Assembly (NCBI GenBank): GCA_001824295.1
Contig: MHWY01000004.1
Span: forward strand, 80,841-134,311
DNA from: Candidatus Zambryskibacteria bacterium RIFOXYD1_FULL_40_13
Lineage (GTDB): Bacteria; Patescibacteriota; Minisyncoccia; Phycocordibacterales; DATDWN01
Reading direction: 5' to 3'
DNA length: 53,471 bases
A model generated the notes under the pieces. The model was not told where the DNA came from, searched no databases, and was given only the letters and a program-made list of their open reading frames with translations. Positions 47,806-53,471 of this stretch are shown here, piece by piece (the stretch's first letter is position 1; each line of letters starts with the position of its first letter). The position numbers and the translations under genes were made by a program.

Positions 47806-48276
47806 CTAACCTTTAACCTTTAGGCGAGTCTGTCTATTTTTATCAATCTTTGGAAGTCTAATTATTAGAAGACCATGTTTCTCTATTGCATCCGCCTCTT
47901 CAACCTCTATCTCTGCTGGCAACATAATTGTTCTTGAGAACGAACCCCAGTATAATTCTTGATGATAGTAATCTTCCTCTTTTATAAACCGCTCTGTCTC
48001 TCTTTTGCCCTTTATTGTGACCATGTCACGGGTAATAGCAATGTCTAAATCCTCTGGTTTAACTCCAGCAACCATGCTTTTTATAACAATTTCTGTTGGT
48101 GTTTGATATAGGTCAACAGTAAGCTGTCCTTCCTCAGGTTCACCATCAAACCACGGTTCGCCATTTGGGCCAACCTTTTCTGGTTTTTCTGGTGTATTTT
48201 CAATATCTAAATCCTCCGATTCATCCATTTTTATACTTCCAGTTAGTTTTTCAAAAAACGATCTGTTATCTTTCAT
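47806..48276 (-). CDS. HSP20/alpha-crystallin small heat shock protein
   Basis: VDLYQTPTEIVIKSMVAGVKPEDLDIAITRDMVTIKGKRE...GSFSRTIMLPAEI...GLLIIRLPK. Confidence 0.93.
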   Translation of the reverse strand: MKDNRSFFEKLTGSIKMDESEDLDIENTPEKPEKVGPNGEPWFDGEPEEGQLTVDLYQTPTEIVIKSMVAGVKPEDLDIAITRDMVTIKGKRETERFIKEEDYYHQELYWGSFSRTIMLPAEIEVEEADAIEKHGLLIIRLPKIDKNRQTRLKVKG

Positions 48277-48313
48277 AGTTTTTTTAAAGTTAATTTTCGA
48301 AATTGAAGATTAA

Positions 48314-49030
48314 TTACAAAATATCTTTTTTTATATGTTTTACTTTCTCAAACATTAATAGTAACACAACTATACCAATCCAAACCGTTCCGAATATAAG
48401 TAAAAGATTTTTTTCTACCCCATTAATTATAAATAAATTAAAGGCAGTATGCAATACGATAGCGATGATAAGTCCCGAAATAATGTGTTGTACTTTTTGT
48501 TTCTCCGTCTTATAAAACGCTAGGGCAAGACTGATACCGACAGCACCAGAGGACATGATATGGAGAAGCGATGCGCCGACAAAACGCAGGTTTCCGTGAA
48601 CAATAACGTTAAAGAAGTCTCCACCAGAAATCGCTGGCATAAGAAACAAGGTATTTTCGAAAGTAACAAACCCAAGAGCAGATACAATAAGATAAATTAT
48701 ATCGTCGACTGGTTCCTCTGCTACCTTTTTGTTCTTGATGGCAATAAAATATACAAATACAAATTTTAGAATTTCTTCAATTGAGGACCAGAGTGCAAAT
48801 GATAGAAACTCCTGGTTTTTAAAATAATGATAGACGATAGTCTGGAGTGGTAAAACAAAAAGGACAGCTGCCATACCTCCAAGAAAAGAAAGGGTAATCA
48901 TTTTTGCTGGTTCAGGGTGTATGTCTTCCTTGAGCCAGAACCAAAGCCAGATAAGGGCAGGCAAAAGTCCAAGTATAAAAGCAAGTACGAAGGGATATTT
49001 TTGTGTTAAATCTAAAATTGTATCTATCAT
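48314..49030 (-). CDS. PrsW-family intramembrane protease-like protein
   Basis: Multi-TM; SSIEEILKFVFVYFIA, VSALGFVTFENTLFL, IVHGNLRFVGASLLHIMSSG. Confidence 0.85.
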   Translation of the reverse strand: MIDTILDLTQKYPFVLAFILGLLPALIWLWFWLKEDIHPEPAKMITLSFLGGMAAVLFVLPLQTIVYHYFKNQEFLSFALWSSIEEILKFVFVYFIAIKNKKVAEEPVDDIIYLIVSALGFVTFENTLFLMPAISGGDFFNVIVHGNLRFVGASLLHIMSSGAVGISLALAFYKTEKQKVQHIISGLIIAIVLHTAFNLFIINGVEKNLLLIFGTVWIGIVVLLLMFEKVKHIKKDIL

Positions 49031-51186
49031 TAGTTATTTTTTGGCCACTCCGTGACCATGAGCAAGTTTTCTTTTTCTATATTTGTCCAAATTTCTTCCG
49101 TAATAAACGGCATAAAAGGATGGAGTAGAATGAGAGAGTTTTCAAATACATATCTAAGTGTGTACTGGATTGATTCAACTATCTCTTTGTTGTCACTTTT
49201 TAATTTATCTTTTGATTCCTCTATTATTTTATCAGCAAAGTTGTGCCAAACATAGTGGTAAAGCTTTTCTGCTGCTAAATAAAATCGGTAATTGTCCATA
49301 TCTACTGTTACATCTTTTATTAAGTCGCCAAATTCTGTAATGATTAGATGGTCATCTTCGGATAGCTTGTCTGGTTTTTTACCATTCCAACCCTCGGTAT
49401 TTGATAGCACAAAACGAGAGATGTTCCATATTTTGTTTGCAAAGTGTTTATAAGCTTTTACCTTTTGGATATCAAATTTACTATCAGCGCCCGGTCCGAT
49501 ACCGATTACCAAGGACATTCTGAGAGCGTCTGCGCCGTACTCTTCTATGACTTGTATTGGATCAATTCCGTTGCCTAGAGATTTACTAAATTTTTGTCCC
49601 TTGGCATCACGGAGCATTCCATGAAGATATACAGTTCTGAAGGGGATTTCACCCACTAAGTATTGTGACATTAAAATCATGCGAGCAACCCAGAAAAACA
49701 AAATCTCGTAGCCTGGGTTTATAACATTTGTGGGGTGAAATCTTTTCAGGTCTACTGCACTGTCTTCGGGCCAGCCAAGGGTTGAGAAGGTCCATAGTCC
49801 AGAAGAAAACCACGTATCCAATGTATCTGAATCTTGTTCCCAACCTTCATCTTCTGGGGCCTCGAGTCCCACGTGGATTTTCTCCTTTTTATACCAGACC
49901 GGAATTCTGTGTCCATACCAAATCTGTCTGGAGATACACCAGTCCCTAAGGTTTTCTATCCAATTAAAATAAACTTTTTCAAAGTGCTCTGGCATTATTT
50001 TTATTCTGCCGTCTCTAACGGGCTCAAGCATTAGTTCCTTTAGTGATTTATTGTTATGGGATGGTATTTTTTTATTTACATCTACAAACCACTGAAGCAT
50101 GATTTGTGGCTCAATAATTCCACCAGTTCTTTCTGCAGTAGCAACTCTGTTAACATAATTTTCGTCTATAGAGACAAGTAGCCCCTTTGATTTCAGCTTG
50201 TCTACTATTTTTTCTCGTGCCTCAGTTATTTTTACTCCAGAAAACTCACCGGCAATTGGTAGAAGTTTGCCAAACTGATCAATGATTTGTTCCTTATCTA
50301 ATTTATATTTTTCTGCTAGCGCAAAATCTTCATGTGAGTGCCAAGGAGTAATAGTCATAACTCCAGTACCGAATTCCATGTCAATTATCTCATCTTTAAT
50401 AATTGTTGCCTCTATCGGACCATTAATCCATTCAACGGTAATTTTTTGGTTGTGGTTCCAGTTTTTATATCTCTCATCTTCTGGGTGCATTACGACATAC
50501 TTGTCCCCAAATTTAGTCTCGGGTCTAGCAGTTCCAATTTCAAATGGGCCGTATTTAAATGTGTAAAATTTATTTTTCTTCTCTTCGTATACTATCTCGT
50601 CATCTGAAATTACGGTTTGACCTCTTGGGTCCCAGTTAACTATTCGTGACCCGCGGTATATTAACCCGTCATCGTACATCTTTTTGAAGGCTGTTTTGAC
50701 TGCAACATTTCTAAACTTGTCTAAGGTAAATGCTTCACGAGACCAATCAAGTGAAGCACCGATTTTTCTAAGTTGGCTGACGATAGTTTTTCTACTGTTT
50801 TCAACGAACTCATTCACTCTTTCTAGAAATTTTTCCCTACCTATTTCTTTTTTACTCAATCCCTCCTTTTCAAGCATTTTTGTCACTTTCGAATCAGTCG
50901 CAATTGCAGCGTGGTCAGTTCCAGGCAACCAGAGCGTTTTTTTACCCTTCATTCTGTTATAGCGAATCATTGTGTCTTGCATTGAATCTTCAAGTGCATG
51001 ACCTAGGTGCAAAACCCCCGTTGCATTTGGAGGGGGGAGAATAATTGAGAAATACTCTGCATCTTTTTCTGTTAATCCTTTCCCAACACAAACATCGGGA
51101 TTAAAAAAACCACTTTCCTCCCAAACTTTATAGATTTTTTCTTCTGTATCCTTTGGATTGTAGGGTGATAAGAATATTTCTTTCAT
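49030..51186 (-). CDS. valS: Valyl-tRNA synthetase (718 aa)
   Basis: PPPNATGVLHLGHAL (HIGH), KFSKSLGNGIDP (KMSKS), DWCISRQIWYGHRIPVWY, IDWSREAFTLD-like region. Confidence 0.95.
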   Translation of the reverse strand: MKEIFLSPYNPKDTEEKIYKVWEESGFFNPDVCVGKGLTEKDAEYFSIILPPPNATGVLHLGHALEDSMQDTMIRYNRMKGKKTLWLPGTDHAAIATDSKVTKMLEKEGLSKKEIGREKFLERVNEFVENSRKTIVSQLRKIGASLDWSREAFTLDKFRNVAVKTAFKKMYDDGLIYRGSRIVNWDPRGQTVISDDEIVYEEKKNKFYTFKYGPFEIGTARPETKFGDKYVVMHPEDERYKNWNHNQKITVEWINGPIEATIIKDEIIDMEFGTGVMTITPWHSHEDFALAEKYKLDKEQIIDQFGKLLPIAGEFSGVKITEAREKIVDKLKSKGLLVSIDENYVNRVATAERTGGIIEPQIMLQWFVDVNKKIPSHNNKSLKELMLEPVRDGRIKIMPEHFEKVYFNWIENLRDWCISRQIWYGHRIPVWYKKEKIHVGLEAPEDEGWEQDSDTLDTWFSSGLWTFSTLGWPEDSAVDLKRFHPTNVINPGYEILFFWVARMILMSQYLVGEIPFRTVYLHGMLRDAKGQKFSKSLGNGIDPIQVIEEYGADALRMSLVIGIGPGADSKFDIQKVKAYKHFANKIWNISRFVLSNTEGWNGKKPDKLSEDDHLIITEFGDLIKDVTVDMDNYRFYLAAEKLYHYVWHNFADKIIEESKDKLKSDNKEIVESIQYTLRYVFENSLILLHPFMPFITEEIWTNIEKENLLMVTEWPKNN

Positions 51187-51434
51187 TTATTTAGAATACC
51201 ACATTGGTGCGAAGCATGGTAGTTTACCCGTGAGATGCACAGTATGTTTTCAAGTGTATTAAGGACATGTCTGTTATAATACAAGTATAATGTCCTTAAG
51301 TAATGAATTTCAAATAAGACATATTTTGCAAAGCAAAAAATATATTATAAAAAGTTTTTTCCCCTTCAAGGACACTTGAACACAATACGGCTAGAAACAA
51401 GGGTATTTATCCGAATGGGCATTTTGTGTGTCCA

Positions 51435-51463
51435 TTGACAATTTTGTAATGAGAATGTATCCT
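51435..51463 (+). promoter_or_regulatory. Putative promoter TTGACA-N17-TATCCT
   Basis: Consensus -35 51435-51440, 17-nt spacer, upstream of 51484 CDS. Confidence 0.5.
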
Positions 51464-51483
51464 TTTCGTCATCATAAAAGATT

Positions 51484-53471
51484 ATGAATGCCAACAAAAA
51501 TAAACTAACAAATACTCAAAAGATTGGCATATTTGCAACCATATTTATGGCTGTGCTTTTTGTTTTTGGTTTATCAAAGGCCACAGCGGAAATATTAAAC
51601 CCAGTTAGACAGGATATATCTTATACAATTACAGGTGATAATGTTTTTGGTACTTACAATGTAAAAACAAATGGGCACAAGGTTTTCACTTGGACCGTAA
51701 CCCTTACTCATAATGGGCCCGGTGCGATGCATCCAGTTACTATAGGTCATTGGAATAAGCAAGCCGGAACAGCTGCCACAGTGACCAACCCTTTCGCTGT
51801 TTCTGCAACAGGAAAGGTTGATTACAAAAATCCAGTAGAAAGTGGATCATTCAGCTTCAGTTACGACACAAGGCAGAATAGTTGTGGTCGTGTTCAAATT
51901 GACGGAAGTTTCATAGATGAAAGATATTCATCCTATAATGATGATTACCTTTTCCACGCAATAGTTATTGATTATGGTGAGGACTGCCCAGATGATGTAC
52001 CTCCACCCCCACCTCCACCAGCATCTTGTATAGAAAATTCATCTGTGGTCATAACAAGTTCTTTACCATCTGTGATGACAGCGGGACAGACTTATTCGTT
52101 TACAGTAAGAGCAACCAATACCGGTGATACTCGGTGGTATCATGGTAGTTATTTTCAATTTGTAAAGAAATCCGGGAATCTTGCTATTACTCCGTCATAT
52201 GGTCATGTTGGAAATATTTATCCAGGAGACAGCGAGACGTGGACATTCAGCGTAACTGCACCATCTACACCAGGTAATTATTCTGTCGGTCTTCAAATGG
52301 TTCACAAGCCAGGAGCAAACTATTTGAAAGTTGACGGGACAACTTGTCCTGGACCACTGTCTGACACTTTTTATGGAAATATTGGTGTAATAACTACATC
52401 TGTTCTTCCTCCGCCATCATCATATATTCTAACTCTTAATACCGCAGGAACAGGTACTGGCACAGTCACTGGTGCTGGAACATATAGCCAAGGAACAGTT
52501 GTTGCTCTAGGAGCTACAGCAAGTCTTGGTTCAGTATTTTCTGGTTGGTCAGGAGATGCAGATTGTACTGATGGTTCGGTAACAATGAATAGTAGTAAGA
52601 CATGTACAGCCACATTTACTTTAAATACATATACAATTACTGCGACATCTGGTGCTAACGGGTCTGTCACACCTAGTGGTGTAACAACAAAAGACTATGG
52701 AACAAGCCAGGCATACACTATTACACCGAATTCTGGTTATCATATATCTGACGTATTAGTTGATGGGGTTTCAGTAGGAGCAGTTGCTACATATACATTT
52801 TCAAACATATCAGCTAACCACACTATTCACGCTACGTTTAGTATAAATACACACACCCTAACGATTAATACAGCAGGAACAGGTACTGGTACAGTTACTG
52901 GTGCTGGGACATATAGCCATGGACAAATAGCTACTGCTACTGCTATCGCGGGGGCTGGTTCAACTTTCACTGGATGGAGCGGTGCTTGTGGTAGTGGCAC
53001 AAATCCAACAGCTCAGGTAACAATGGATGCAGACAAGACTTGTACAGCAAATTTCAACCTAATATCAGCTATTAATGTAACCTTATCTGCAAGTCCAAGT
53101 TCAATGACACTTCCTGTTAGTTCTACTGTCTTAACATGGACAACAACGGGCAATCCTACAAGTTGTACTGCAACAGGCGCATGGAATGGTGCCAAATCAG
53201 TTAATGGTGGTTCAGAAACCATATTTGGCCTTGTTGCTGGAACACACATTTTTAATATTACATGTTCAAAGATCGGAACCCCCGATGTTTCCTCAACAGT
53301 TAGTGTAACTGTTATACCAGCAACACTACTAGCCGAGCTCTCAATCTCAAAGACATCCAATGTTTCTACAGCTAATGTAGGAGATACAGTGGTATACACA
53401 CTTACTCTAGCAAACAATGGCCCGGACAATGCGACCGGAGTTATCGTTACAGATATACTACACGCTGGTTT
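51484..53471 (+). CDS. Large secreted protein with Ig-like, InlB_B-type (PF18998-like) repeats and start of DUF11 domain; 3'-truncated
   Basis: Open frame from ATG 51484 to window end, absent from track for lack of a stop: [35 protein letters not shown]...[45 protein letters not shown]...[39 protein letters not shown]. Confidence 0.87.
   Translation, partial: MNANKNKLTNTQKIGIFATIFMAVLFVFGLSKATAEILNPVRQDISYTITGDNVFGTYNVKTNGHKVFTWTVTLTHNGPGAMHPVTIGHWNKQAGTAATVTNPFAVSATGKVDYKNPVESGSFSFSYDTRQNSCGRVQIDGSFIDERYSSYNDDYLFHAIVIDYGEDCPDDVPPPPPPPASCIENSSVVITSSLPSVMTAGQTYSFTVRATNTGDTRWYHGSYFQFVKKSGNLAITPSYGHVGNIYPGDSETWTFSVTAPSTPGNYSVGLQMVHKPGANYLKVDGTTCPGPLSDTFYGNIGVITTSVLPPPSSYILTLNTAGTGTGTVTGAGTYSQGTVVALGATASLGSVFSGWSGDADCTDGSVTMNSSKTCTATFTLNTYTITATSGANGSVTPSGVTTKDYGTSQAYTITPNSGYHISDVLVDGVSVGAVATYTFSNISANHTIHATFSINTHTLTINTAGTGTGTVTGAGTYSHGQIATATAIAGAGSTFTGWSGACGSGTNPTAQVTMDADKTCTANFNLISAINVTLSASPSSMTLPVSSTVLTWTTTGNPTSCTATGAWNGAKSVNGGSETIFGLVAGTHIFNITCSKIGTPDVSSTVSVTVIPATLLAELSISKTSNVSTANVGDTVVYTLTLANNGPDNATGVIVTDILHAG

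Noticed and set aside
52371-53429. Antisense ORFs 52371-52670 and 53013-53429 (minus strand) in the track
   Set aside because: Shadow ORFs opposite the open plus-strand secreted repeat protein (51484 to window end), whose translation has coherent domains and a signal peptide.

Overview
The window looks like a chromosomal segment of a Patescibacteria/CPR (Parcubacteria-like) bacterium. That is my inference from gene style, small secreted PG-binding/DUF3494 proteins and the absence of phage or plasmid hallmarks. About 1-26.6 kb is a large surface-glycan locus: GT2/GT4 glycosyltransferases, GT-C-like membrane proteins, seven methyltransferase domains, a split transketolase, an SDR, a flippase, an O-antigen-ligase-like protein with TPRs, and an unusual methyltransferase + PLP-decarboxylase fusion. 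It is followed by a secreted LCAT-like hydrolase, secA, a small redox group (CPHC thioredoxin-fold protein, DsbB, glutaredoxin), MYG1-like and FtsB-like proteins, and tRNA-Arg(CCT). About 38.3-47.3 kb is an envelope/sensory locus: two DUF3494 'ice-binding-like' adhesins (one with an FPNTG sorting signal), a sortase, an ECF sigma factor, a response regulator, a histidine kinase with a repetitive coiled coil, a standalone PAS protein and a PG-binding protein. tRNA-Phe(GAA), HSP20, PrsW, valS and a truncated large secreted InlB-B-repeat/DUF11 protein (absent from the ORF track) end the window. The most novel-looking signal is a cluster of three nested inverted repeats upstream of secA that share the core TCAC-N15-GCTC, next to a 19-aa Lys/Ala micro-ORF. 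No rRNA, CRISPR array, transposase or prophage was seen.
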